NCBI GenBank assembly: GCA_016930175.1
Contig: JAFGHJ010000014.1
Coordinates: 1-55,110, forward strand
Source of the DNA: Caldifarciminota bacterium
Lineage (GTDB): Bacteria > Hydrothermota > UBA3072
Direction of reading: 5' to 3'
DNA: 55,110 nucleotides
Within the stretch, counting starts at the first letter, position 1. Each line of letters begins with the position of its first letter. The notes beneath the pieces are model-generated. The model searched no databases, was not told the origin of the DNA, and saw only the letters and a program-made list of their open reading frames with translations. Of this stretch, positions 44,760 through 53,078 are shown in pieces. Made by a program: the position numbers and the translations under genes.

Positions 44760-46022
44760 CTATTCGGTTGTAAATATCTGGAAGCCTCCGTATGCTTCCA
44801 TTCCATGTTCTCCGATGTCGAGACCTTTTAATTCTTCATCTCGAGAAACCCGTAGTCCAATAGTAACATTTATAAGCTTAAAAACAATACTCATACTTAT
44901 AGCGATGAATACAATTACCGATGAAACACCAATAAGCTGAATTCCGAGTTGTTTTAATCCGCCGCCATAGAAAAGTCCATTGTAAGCTAGCCCTAAGCTT
45001 TCTTTTCCGAAAAGTCCTACGGCAATAGTTCCCCAGAAACCATTCATTCCGTGAACAGGAATCGCGCCCACCGGGTCATCGATTTGTAGTTTGTCCAGTA
45101 AGATTACTCCCAAAACAACAATTACACCGCCTATAGTGCCTATTGATATTGCCGCCCATGGGTCTACGAAAGCGCATGGGGCTGTTATCGCGACCAATCC
45201 TGCAAGAGCGCCGTTCATAGCCATTGATAAGTCTGGTTTTCCAAACATCTTCCATACCATGATCATTGCCGATATACCGCCTGCTGCGGCAGCAAGGTTG
45301 GTATTAATCGCTACGAGTGCGATTAAGCTTCCGTCTCCTACACTTAAGGAGGAGCCGGGGTTGAATCCGAACCAACCAAACCATAGTATGAAAACACCTA
45401 GTGAAGCAAGGGGAATCGAGTGTCCCGCGATAACGTTTGGTTTTCCGTCCGGCCCATATTTTCCGATACGCGGTTTTAACATTATTGTCCCGACCAGTGC
45501 GGCGGTGCCCCCAACAGTGTGAACGACAGATGAGCCGGCGAAATCCGCAAAGTTAAGTGCAGATAACCAGCCGCCGCCCCATATCCAGTGACCTACTATC
45601 GGATATATAAGAGCTGAAATTATGAATGAATATATAAGATAAGCATTGAATTTCATTCTTTCTGCCATGCCGCCGGCGACGATAGTCGCTGCAGCGCCGC
45701 AGAAAGCGGCTTGGAATAGCCAGAAAGCGTATAATGGAATGTTAGCTCCAGATTCAGCGTTTACTAAAAACCATCCCTTTAATCCTATAAGAGCGTTTCC
45801 ATCTCCGAACATTATAGCATATCCGAACATAAAGAATCCTATCGAAGCCATACTAAAATCGAGAAAGTTCTTAGTAAGAATGTTGCAGGTGTTTTTTGCG
45901 CGGATAAAACCTGCTTCAACCATTCCAAATCCTGCCTGCATAAAGAAAACAAGAAATGCTGCCAGAAGTACCCATAGGGTATCTAATCCGATTGTACTTA
46001 TTTGTATAACTTCTTGAGTCAT
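44760..46022 (-). CDS. amt: Ammonium transporter (Amt family)
   Basis: The 420-residue protein has eleven membrane segments. The conduction-pore twin histidines lie in S-V-V-H-T-V-G-G and I-P-V-H-G-M-N-G, with the Asp in N-F-A-D-F-A-G. The C-terminal tail contains D-x-x-x-H-G-M-x-A-Y-G, where PII proteins dock. It is the first gene of the amt-glnK-glnA-gltBD-purF operon and follows asnA after an inverted-repeat element. I see no separate promoter, so it may be read from the asnA promoter. Confidence 0.96.
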   Translation of the reverse strand: MTQEVIQISTIGLDTLWVLLAAFLVFFMQAGFGMVEAGFIRAKNTCNILTKNFLDFSMASIGFFMFGYAIMFGDGNALIGLKGWFLVNAESGANIPLYAFWLFQAAFCGAAATIVAGGMAERMKFNAYLIYSFIISALIYPIVGHWIWGGGWLSALNFADFAGSSVVHTVGGTAALVGTIMLKPRIGKYGPDGKPNVIAGHSIPLASLGVFILWFGWFGFNPGSSLSVGDGSLIALVAINTNLAAAAGGISAMIMVWKMFGKPDLSMAMNGALAGLVAITAPCAFVDPWAAISIGTIGGVIVVLGVILLDKLQIDDPVGAIPVHGMNGFWGTIAVGLFGKESLGLAYNGLFYGGGLKQLGIQLIGVSSVIVFIAISMSIVFKLINVTIGLRVSRDEELKGLDIGEHGMEAYGGFQIFTTE

Positions 46023-46048
46023 TTTTATCTCCTTATATAACTATTTTT

Positions 46049-46176
46049 GCCACAAAGGCACCAAGGCTCTAAGATATATAAACAGAATAGACTGTTTAAT
46101 AATTTCTTTGTTTTTTTCTTTTTTTTGCATTAATTTAAAATACATATTTTCCTTTGTGTCTTCGTGTCTTAGTGGC
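46049..46176. repeat. Inverted-repeat element between asnA and amt
   Basis: The left arm GCCACAAAGGCACCAAGG (from 46049) and the right arm 46151-46176, ending TCTTAGTGGC, are imperfect reverse complements around a 77-bp centre. It is the clearest sister of the element at 5485-5562 and fills nearly all of the 171-bp gap. Confidence 0.65.
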
Positions 46177-46193
46177 TATATATATTCGTTATT

Positions 46194-47153
46194 TTATAAA
46201 CTCAACTCGCCCGGGATTTTTGGAAATAATGTAGCATCTTTGACGTGTTTGAGACCACAAATGTAGCGAGTTATTCGCTCGATACCAATTCCAAAACCTC
46301 CGGAGGGTGGGAGCCCCAATTTTGCAAGTTCGAGATAAAGCTTATAATCATTAGGGTCGAGTTTCTGACGAATTATTCTCTCCTTTATTTTTTCGTATTC
46401 ATTTTCTCTCATACCACCGGAGAGTCCTTCTCCGAAACCTTGGGGGTAAATTAGATCCATGTCGAGTAAAATTTTCGGTCTTTTCGGGTCTTCCTTATCG
46501 TAGAATTCTCTCTTCCAGTCAGGTATATCAATTAGCCAGAATGGCTCTTCCATTTTTTCGGAAAGAATGACTTCAAAGTTTTTACCGAATTTATCCATTG
46601 CTTCTTCAAAGGTAATTCTTTTAAATGGAGTTTCCGGTATTTTTAGTTCACGATTAAAAAAATCAAGCTGTTTTTTGCAGTTTTTCTTGATTTCCGTGAA
46701 AACATGAATATAGATTTCCTCTCCGAGTTTAAGTAAATCATCTCTGTGTGCATCTTTTACTTCCAAATCAAGCTGCGTAAATTCGAAAAGATGGCGCCCT
46801 GAATCTGCGGTTTCTTTTTCTTCTAACCGTAGGTTGGGTGAGAAGCAAAAAAACTTATCTATTCCGCTTACTGCGATCATTTTATGCAAAATCATACTTT
46901 TTGTGGGCGTGTAAGTTTCTCCGTAATACTCAAAATCAGTAGAAAAAACATCGTGACAGAGAGGATCTGTTTCCGGAGATATCATAACAGCGGATATTTC
47001 AAGGAAGCTATTATTATAGAGATAATTAGCCATTGCTTTCCTGATTTGTGTTTTTACGATGAGCATCTCTTTGATCGCAGGATTGCGGAACCTCTCGTAG
47101 TATTTCCGTGCTAACAATTCCTCTCTACTTTTTACAACTTTCACTTTAGCCAT
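46194..47153 (-). CDS. asnA: Archaeal-type asparagine synthetase A (AsnRS paralogue)
   Basis: The 319-residue protein is a class II aminoacyl-tRNA synthetase core without the N-terminal anticodon-binding domain. Motif 2 is around 100-131 (R-L-E-E-K, F-E-F-T-Q-L-D) and motif 3 around 285-300 (G-F-G-I-G-I-E-R-I). Such short AsnRS relatives in archaea (Pyrococcus) are known to make asparagine from aspartate, ammonia or glutamine and ATP. The neighbouring ammonium and glutamine operon supports that role here. It is not the AsnA of E. coli, and could also be a stand-alone GenX-like protein, but the motifs and context favour asparagine synthesis. Promoter at 47248-47221; AGGAGG precedes the ATG. 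Confidence 0.75.
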   Translation of the reverse strand: MAKVKVVKSREELLARKYYERFRNPAIKEMLIVKTQIRKAMANYLYNNSFLEISAVMISPETDPLCHDVFSTDFEYYGETYTPTKSMILHKMIAVSGIDKFFCFSPNLRLEEKETADSGRHLFEFTQLDLEVKDAHRDDLLKLGEEIYIHVFTEIKKNCKKQLDFFNRELKIPETPFKRITFEEAMDKFGKNFEVILSEKMEEPFWLIDIPDWKREFYDKEDPKRPKILLDMDLIYPQGFGEGLSGGMRENEYEKIKERIIRQKLDPNDYKLYLELAKLGLPPSGGFGIGIERITRYICGLKHVKDATLFPKIPGELSL

Positions 47154-47220
47154 AATAGCCTCCTTTGGTTATGAATGATTATTCGTTAACATTGAATATT
47201 TATTCAAAATCAACGAAAGG

Positions 47221-47248
47221 AATATATTTAATATTTTTGGTTTGTCAA
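47221..47248 (-). promoter_or_regulatory. Promoter of asnA (and perhaps the nitrogen operon)
   Basis: On the minus strand TTGACA (47248-47243), 16-bp spacer, TATATT (47226-47221). The leader to the asnA ATG is about 60 bases. Same boxes and spacing as the his supraoperon promoter. Confidence 0.75.
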
Positions 47249-47362
47249 GGGGTAATTGTAATTTGCCTTCCCCTCAAAATTTTCATCTTAATACACTTAA
47301 AGGCAGTTATTGCATTGTACATAATGAATTATACGCACGGAAAAGTTATTCTTGAATATTTG

Positions 47363-47645
47363 CAAAATCAGAGGAATTACTGTTCGAGAAAGACGTGGTC
47401 AATTTCCCCGATGATTGTCGTTCGGGGTACTACTCCGAAAAACCGCAGTCAGTTTCCCCGGCGAGGAAATTGCTGCTTGTCTCTCAACCTCGCTCCTTTT
47501 GACTTCGTCAAAAGCCCATGCCCGCTCGGTTTCCGAGGCATTTTTCTTGAGCAGTACCCACTCACTTCCTGATATTTAAAAATTAAAAAACCGTGTCCGT
47601 TCGATCTGCGAGGTATTTTCCTGAACAATAATTCCTCTGATTTTT
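47363..47645. repeat. Structured palindromic repeat element, about 280 bp
   Basis: The ends (47364-47391 and 47617-47644) are imperfect inverted repeats (about 25 of 28 positions), beginning AAAATCAGAGGAATTA. Inside are four copies of one unit: two direct copies on the plus strand (from 47378 and 47428, 25 of 37 positions identical) and two on the minus strand (around 47515-47556 and 47591-47631). Hairpins include CCCCGA..TCGGGG (47406-47426), CTTTTGAC TTC GTCAAAAG (47496-47514) and CTCGG TTT CCGAG (47525-47537). Most differences between copies are transitions. An open frame of 135 codons across it is a by-product. It lies between asnA and the putP end and has no transposase. It could be a MITE-like element or a structured RNA. 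Confidence 0.6.
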
Positions 47646-47803
47646 ATCTGTGGCATTATTAAAAAAATGGGAGGTTGTTAGGTAATTGTAATTTTATGAA
47701 GTTTGCTTTTCGGTTAACGGAATTTGCAATAAAATTCGTTTTTATGATTTGTCTGGCTATCCGGGGGTAGAGCCTATTTCTTGCGGATAGTTTATATTTT
47801 TTT

Positions 47804-49204
47804 TTATTTTTTTCGTGTCAAGAGGCTTACTACAATAACTGCAATTGTAGCGAGTGCGAAGGCGGCTACCCTTACGGAAATGAAATTGTCGAGAGTTTCT
47901 ATATTTGCCCAAATCATTGTACTTATAGCGCCCGTTAGCATTCCCGCCATAACTCCATATTTTGTAGTTTTCTTCCATTTTAACGAGAAGAGAAGCGCGG
48001 GTCCGAACGAAGCGCCGAGTCCGCACCATGCGTAGGAAACCATTGTATATATAAGTTTTTGTGATTTGATTGCAAGAATAAAGGCAGATATCCCTACAAG
48101 TAAGGTGATTATTCTCGAAGCCATTAGTTGTGTTTTCTCGGAAATCTTTCTTCTGAATAAGTTGTGATATACGTCTTCGGATAAAGCGGAGGACGCGACA
48201 AGGAGTTGTGAATCGGCTGTAGACATCATTGCGGCTATTGCTCCTGAAATCAGGATTCCTGCAAGCCAGAGGGGAAGAAGGGTGGTTGCGAGGTGGGGCA
48301 TAAGATATTCGGAATCGGAAAGTGTTCCCGGAGTTACAAGTCCTTTTCCGACTACGCCTATAAAGAACGCTCCAAAAAATGCGGGTATGCTCCATACAAT
48401 TGCGATATTTCTGCTGATTCTTATTTTTTCAGGGTCTTTTATCGACATATATCTTACGATTGTGTGCGGTTGACCGAAGTATCCGAGTCCCCAGCTTAAG
48501 CCTCCTATTACTCCTGCAATGGCGGGCCATCCTTTAAGATTTCCTACGAGTGAGGAGAGGGTGAAATTTATATTGTGTCCACCCTTTAATATTGTTATGA
48601 AACCTACTATAGGGAGTGCAACGAGCGTAATAATCATGAGTATTGCCTGCAGGAAATCCGTCCAAGCTACGGCAAAAAAACCTCCCATCAGAGTATAAAA
48701 TAAAATAACCAGAGCGCCTATCATTATTCCGTTAAAGTGAGGAATTCCAAAAGTAGTGTGAAGGGTTTTCCCGGCTCCGTTAAATTGCGCAGATACGTAT
48801 AACGAATAAAAAAATATGATGATAAATGTTGCTATAATTTCATTTATTTTGTTTTCCTGCCCAAAATTCTTTGACAAAAATCCCGGTAATGTAATAGCGT
48901 TCAGCTTTTCTGTTTTGATTCGGAGGTCTTTCGCGATTATAAACCATGCAGCGATAATTCCGGCTACGCAACCGATGGCGGTCCAGAGCTCAATAAGTCC
49001 CGCAGTTAGTACCATCGCGGGTAAACCTAAAAGCAGCCATGATGATTCTCCTGATGCTCTCTCTGAGAACGCGGCAACTACTGGATTTAATCTTCTTCCA
49101 GCTATAATAAAATCTTCCTGTGTTTTTGTAAGACGGTAAGTCCATATACCAATGCCTAAGATAACGATTAGATAAACGAAGAAACCTATTAGAATCGGAT
49201 CCAT
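47804..49204 (-). CDS. putP: Sodium/solute symporter, proline-type (SSS family)
   Basis: The 466-residue protein has about 13 membrane segments. It carries the SSS motifs: D-F-I-I-A-G-R-R-L-N near residue 40, S-G-E-S-S-W-L-L-L-G-L-P-A in segment 2 (part of the Na+ and substrate sites), W-G-L-G-Y-F-G-Q-P-H in the middle and A-A-M-M-S-T-A-D-S-Q-L-L in segment 8 (Na+ site). These fit the PutP proline branch best; other solutes such as pantothenate or sugars are less likely. AAGGAGG precedes its ATG. It is divergent from the purine permease, with its own promoter. Confidence 0.88.
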   Translation of the reverse strand: MDPILIGFFVYLIVILGIGIWTYRLTKTQEDFIIAGRRLNPVVAAFSERASGESSWLLLGLPAMVLTAGLIELWTAIGCVAGIIAAWFIIAKDLRIKTEKLNAITLPGFLSKNFGQENKINEIIATFIIIFFYSLYVSAQFNGAGKTLHTTFGIPHFNGIMIGALVILFYTLMGGFFAVAWTDFLQAILMIITLVALPIVGFITILKGGHNINFTLSSLVGNLKGWPAIAGVIGGLSWGLGYFGQPHTIVRYMSIKDPEKIRISRNIAIVWSIPAFFGAFFIGVVGKGLVTPGTLSDSEYLMPHLATTLLPLWLAGILISGAIAAMMSTADSQLLVASSALSEDVYHNLFRRKISEKTQLMASRIITLLVGISAFILAIKSQKLIYTMVSYAWCGLGASFGPALLFSLKWKKTTKYGVMAGMLTGAISTMIWANIETLDNFISVRVAAFALATIAVIVVSLLTRKK

Positions 49205-49226
49205 TAATACCTCCTTAATTTTTTAA

Positions 49227-49254
49227 ATATTAATTTTTAACGGATATGTGTCAA
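49227..49254 (-). promoter_or_regulatory. Promoter of the putP-like gene
   Basis: On the minus strand TTGACA (49254-49249), 16-bp spacer, TAATAT (49232-49227). The 5' UTR is about 15-20 bases and includes AAGGAGG. Confidence 0.7.
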
Positions 49255-49350
49255 GACCCAAGGTGGATTCTCCGAACCCTAGTTGAATAGTCAAATTTTA
49301 GAATTTGGGATTTGGGGTTTGGGATTTAGGGTAAAACTATAATAAAAATT

Positions 49351-49411
49351 TAGTGTATTTCGTGTGTTTCGTGGTTTAATAAATGGTTTTTTTTGTGTTC
49401 TCTGTGGTTAA
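49351..49411. repeat. Repeat arms between putP and the purine permease
   Basis: TAGTGTATTTCGTGTGTTTC (from 49351) is almost identical to the arm at 35520-35548, and TTTGTGTTCTCTGTGGTTAA (from 49391) is a second arm. A short G/T-rich run with GGGATTTGGGGTTTGGGA lies at about 49309-49326. None looks coding. Confidence 0.5.
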
Positions 49412-49416
49412 ATAAC

Positions 49417-49444
49417 TTGACAATATTTTTAGAATTCGTATTTT
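49417..49444 (+). promoter_or_regulatory. Promoter of the purine permease gene
   Basis: TTGACA at 49417-49422, 16-bp spacer, TATTTT at 49439-49444. AGAGGAGG follows before the ATG at 49482. Confidence 0.6.
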
Positions 49445-49481
49445 TATTTTAATATTATTGGTATTTAAAGAGGAGGTTTAA

Positions 49482-50804
49482 ATGGATTTTTTCAAGCTCA
49501 AAGAACACAATACTTCGGTGAAGACTGAAGCAATCAGCGGCGTTACTACGTTTATGACCATGGCTTATATAATTTTTGTTCAGCCGGTTATTCTTTCTCA
49601 GGCGGGTATGGATTTTGGTGCGGTTATGATGGCGACGATAGTTTCTTCCGTTATTGCTATGCTAATTATGGGTTTCTACGCAAATTATCCCATAGCTCTT
49701 GCTCCCGGTATGGGAGAAAACTTCTTCTTTGCATTTACAATTGTCGTTGGAATGGGAGTGGTCTGGGAAAAAGCGCTTGGGATCGTTTTTGTTTCCGGCA
49801 TTTTATTCGTAATATTGACTATTTTTAAAGTGAGGGAATCGGTTGTCAACACGGTTCCTGAAAGTCTGAAGAGAGCAATTGCTGCAGGTATAGGAATTTT
49901 CATTACCTTTATCGGGCTTCAGTGGGCGGGAGTTATCCAGGATAGTCCGGGGACTTTAGTTACCCTTGGCAGTCTAAATACTAATTATACATTATTATTC
50001 TTTATCGGGCTTATTGTTTTATTTTTCTTATACGCGAGAAAAATAAAGGGTGCAATCCTGTGGGGGATACTTATTACTGCTACTATCGGTATTCCAATGG
50101 GTGTGGTTAAATTTGGAGGAATAGTTTCCAGGCCTCCTTCCTTAGCTCCGACATTTTTTAAGCTTGATATTCTAGGAGCTTTTCACTGGGAATACATTGT
50201 TCCGATTCTGGTTCTTTTCTTGCTGGATTTCTTCGATACGGTCGGGACTTTGATAGGTGTCAGCTCACACGCGGATTTGCTCGATAAAAAAGGCAATTTA
50301 CCGAGAGCAGGTAGAGCTTTGATGGCTGACGCAATAGGAACGGTCGCAGGAAGCCTGTTTGGAACTTCTACAGTTACAAGTTATATTGAAAGCGCCACAG
50401 GGGTAAGCGAGGGAGGACGAACCGGTTTATCCAATGTTTTTACGTCTGCCTGTTTCCTGCTGGCAATATTCTTCTATCCATTAGTAAAAGCAATTGGCGG
50501 AGGTTATCAGGTTGGCAGTAGTACATTTTATCCTGTTACAGCACCTGCACTTGTTCTCGTGGGGGCTCTCATGATTAAAAGTGTTGCAAAAATAAAATGG
50601 GATGATGTAACCGAAGCAATACCTGCGTTTCTGGTTTTGATCGGTATTCCGTTGACTTATAATATATCTCACGGTATGGCTTTAGGATTCGTTTCTTATC
50701 CTATAATGAAGCTTTTTTCCGGAAGGGTTAAGGAAGTTCACCCGATTATGTGGGTTCTGGCAGCCGTTTTTGCGGTAAGCCTTGTTTTGTCGACGAGATA
50801 CTGA
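49482..50804 (+). CDS. Guanine/hypoxanthine permease (NCS2, AzgA-like)
   Basis: The 440-residue permease has about 12-14 membrane segments. The AzgA/PbuG motifs are L-A-P-G-M-G-E-N-F-F (residues about 72-81), L-D-F-F-D-T-V-G-T-L-I-G and G-T-S-T-V-T-S-Y-I-E-S-A-T-G-V-S-E-G-G-R. It probably imports purine bases with protons. AzgA proteins usually have Asn-Ala-Tyr after G-M-G; here it is Glu-Asn-Phe, so the base preferred could differ. It has its own promoter and is divergent from putP. Confidence 0.9.
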   Translation: MDFFKLKEHNTSVKTEAISGVTTFMTMAYIIFVQPVILSQAGMDFGAVMMATIVSSVIAMLIMGFYANYPIALAPGMGENFFFAFTIVVGMGVVWEKALGIVFVSGILFVILTIFKVRESVVNTVPESLKRAIAAGIGIFITFIGLQWAGVIQDSPGTLVTLGSLNTNYTLLFFIGLIVLFFLYARKIKGAILWGILITATIGIPMGVVKFGGIVSRPPSLAPTFFKLDILGAFHWEYIVPILVLFLLDFFDTVGTLIGVSSHADLLDKKGNLPRAGRALMADAIGTVAGSLFGTSTVTSYIESATGVSEGGRTGLSNVFTSACFLLAIFFYPLVKAIGGGYQVGSSTFYPVTAPALVLVGALMIKSVAKIKWDDVTEAIPAFLVLIGIPLTYNISHGMALGFVSYPIMKLFSGRVKEVHPIMWVLAAVFAVSLVLSTRY

Positions 50805-51277
50805 GAATATCTCACACAGAGAGCGCTGAGTTCTTTTAGCCGTCAGCCGTCGGCGATCAGCTGTCAGCTTTTTTAACTTACACAAAGACACGAAGAACGC
50901 CGAGAAAATAGTATATGGGTATATGAGTTGAGGAGTAAATGGGTAAAAAACAGTTATCCCATCCACCCATACACTCATTATCTCATTCACTCAGACACAT
51001 GTAGAGCGTGTAGTTCTTGTAGTTTTTGTTTTGACACAAGACACTCGACTCATGATTCAGTTAACCGTATAACCGCCTTTAAATCGCATCATTAGGATTC
51101 ATTTTATTTGGTAATTATATGAATATGAGCAAATATAGCTAAACAAATATTTTTATTCAAGGGGGAAAATAGAAAAAATTATCTAAAAATACTATAAATT
51201 TATATAGTAAAAATAAAAAAGGCTGTCCACCTTTATGAAGACAGCCTTTTTATGAATATACCTTTTAAATATTCAAA
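50805..51277. other. Non-coding gap with degenerate repeats
   Basis: This 473-bp stretch has no supported gene. It holds two arms of the gap-repeat family (50808-50832 and 50880-50906), a block of GCCGTCAGC-like words at 50838-50870, short CACCCATACACTCAT-like words at 50958-50995 and AT-rich DNA. The bidirectional terminator at 51216-51251 closes it. Confidence 0.5.
51216..51251 (-). terminator. Rho-independent terminator of the GH5 operon
   Basis: A 12-bp perfect stem, AAAAAGGCTGTC with GACAGCCTTTTT, around a 12-base loop. It has T-rich tails in both directions, so it ends the GH5 gene (stop at 51278) and could also stop transcription from the left. Confidence 0.9.
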
Positions 51278-53047
51278 TTAATTTTGAATCTTATCTAATG
51301 CCCATTCTCCTGTTACAGTAAAATCTATCACAGGATCCCATGGTACAATTGTCTTGTTTTCCACATCTGGATGTCCGGACAAACCTGTCCTTAAGACCAG
51401 CATTCTCTTTCCTCTTGTGCTTTTATTTGTAAACTCACCATATACCCAGCTTAAGTTATTATCTGCCATCCATGAATGCCAGAGTTCTGCTTCTTCAAGG
51501 TCGTATAGACCAATATCTTTTGGATCTTCAGGATCATTGGCCTTACTATTTCCAGCAGCATCATGCGCTGTCCACTCGGACACAAATATTGGAAGATCAT
51601 TTCCAAGCGCTATGTCTGCCGTATCCCTTAATTCCTGGTCATCATCATAAGCTGCAAAATGCAGCCCATACATGACGTTTGTCTGGCCAGTTATTGGATC
51701 GCGTGAGGCAATATGCGGTTCCTTGCTTTGTGATGGGGTTCCAACAATAATTATATTATCAGGATCATTAGCTCTTATTACAGGGATAACCTCTTCCGCG
51801 TATGACTTAACATTTTCCCATGAAACTTTGGGTTCATCGCAGATCTCATAGATCACATTAGGTAAATCTCCGTATTTCTCACTCATTTCATCAAAGAATT
51901 CTATTGCTTCCTCTGTGTATAAATCGGGATCCCCCTCCTTCACAATATTCCAGTCTATAATTACATATATACCAGCTTCGATTGCATCATCTATATAGGA
52001 GACTAAATGACTATGCATTAGTGCTGTCAGATCTGGTGCCAGATATCCATGATCATTTGGAGTGACAAATAGTGTTATACGGAATAACTCGATTCCAAGA
52101 TTATAAGCTAACCTCTGAATCGTATGACCTTTTCCATAATAGTTCCAACGTATTGTTTCTGTTGTAACTCCTTTAAGCTGTATAGGGTCACCATCAGAAT
52201 TACACAAATTTGTACCAATAACCTGTAAATTCCCGTATTTATCAACCGGTTTAACATAACCTCCCGGAGCTTGTATTGTTCTTGCAGGGGGCCCGTTTTC
52301 TTCTTTAGTCAGGTAGATATAATCTAAATTGGCACCTCCAGAAGGATCTGTATATTCTAATTTTACAGTGTTCACACCCTGCCTTAGATTATAAGAGCCG
52401 ACATATTCACTTATCCATGTTTGCCAGTTTCCAGGTGGATGGGGAACTCCAAATGGATCGGTATTTTCTACGTTAACTGTATCTCCTACTAACTCTGAAT
52501 TTATAATCACCCGGCAGGGGAGCGGAAATTCATTATCATGAGCAACACGAATCCAGACATTACACTCATCAGATGGTTCTGTAAGAATCAGGTCCCATTC
52601 TAACCATTCACCTCCGGATACCCAGCATGTATTAAAACCTCCTTCCCAACAATCTTCCACATCTAACCCACTATCATATATACGCTCTCCATTATTAACT
52701 GCATCGTTATCACTTACTCTGTCATAAAACTCGGCTTCAAGATGTATCCCTCCTGTCTCCGGCATTGTAATTGTCGGTAAGGGTAATGAATCTATAAGAC
52801 CCGCAAAGAATTGAGCAATCATTATAGCATCTACAGCTTGTATCTCATCATCTAAATTCACATCTCCTGCCTCAACCGGTGCTGTAAATTCTGGCGTCGG
52901 AAGTGATAAATGGTGTCGAGCAACTAAAAGCGCGTCCAGAATAGTGATCTCTCCATCTTCATCCACATCTCCCGCTGAAGTCTGGGCGAACAAGCCAATA
53001 CTCAGCAACAGAATAAAAACTAAAATAAATTTTGGCAAGCACTTCAT
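51278..53047 (-). CDS. Secreted dockerin-CBM6-GH5 glycoside hydrolase
   Basis: The 589-residue exported enzyme has a signal peptide at residues 1-21. Next comes a type I-like dockerin (26-90) with two perfect calcium loops of the D-x-(D/N)-x-D form: D27, D29, D31, D38 and D62, N64, D66, D73. A CBM6-like module follows (about 100-248; E-A-E-F-Y start, G-E-W-L-E-W-D, A-N-L-D-Y-I-Y-L). Then a GH5 barrel (about 265-545) has acid/base Glu405 in Y-E-I-C-D-E-P and nucleophile Glu491 in F-V-S-E-W. The usual GH5 motif is N-E-P; here Asp404 replaces that Asn. Likely substrate: cellulose or another beta-glucan or mannan. It has no C-terminal sorting tail, unlike the two genes upstream, so it probably attaches through dockerin to their cohesins. 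AAGGAGG precedes the ATG; terminator at 51216-51251. Confidence 0.9.
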   Translation of the reverse strand: MKCLPKFILVFILLLSIGLFAQTSAGDVDEDGEITILDALLVARHHLSLPTPEFTAPVEAGDVNLDDEIQAVDAIMIAQFFAGLIDSLPLPTITMPETGGIHLEAEFYDRVSDNDAVNNGERIYDSGLDVEDCWEGGFNTCWVSGGEWLEWDLILTEPSDECNVWIRVAHDNEFPLPCRVIINSELVGDTVNVENTDPFGVPHPPGNWQTWISEYVGSYNLRQGVNTVKLEYTDPSGGANLDYIYLTKEENGPPARTIQAPGGYVKPVDKYGNLQVIGTNLCNSDGDPIQLKGVTTETIRWNYYGKGHTIQRLAYNLGIELFRITLFVTPNDHGYLAPDLTALMHSHLVSYIDDAIEAGIYVIIDWNIVKEGDPDLYTEEAIEFFDEMSEKYGDLPNVIYEICDEPKVSWENVKSYAEEVIPVIRANDPDNIIIVGTPSQSKEPHIASRDPITGQTNVMYGLHFAAYDDDQELRDTADIALGNDLPIFVSEWTAHDAAGNSKANDPEDPKDIGLYDLEEAELWHSWMADNNLSWVYGEFTNKSTRGKRMLVLRTGLSGHPDVENKTIVPWDPVIDFTVTGEWALDKIQN

Positions 53048-53078
53048 TATTAAACCTCCTTTTTTTAAATATTAGTAA

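Noticed and set aside
47165-47572. 135-codon plus-strand ORF across the structured repeat element
   Set aside because: No Shine-Dalgarno, composition of the protein is irregular, and the region is dominated by hairpins and repeat copies.
50838-50876. Terminator for the purine permease gene in the GCCGTCAGC-rich block
   Set aside because: T run is present but no single stem of good length precedes it; the block is a short degenerate repeat.
4613-51000. CRISPR array
   Set aside because: The repeats seen are spread singly or in inverted pairs with irregular spacing; none has regular direct repeats with unique spacers, and no cas gene is present.
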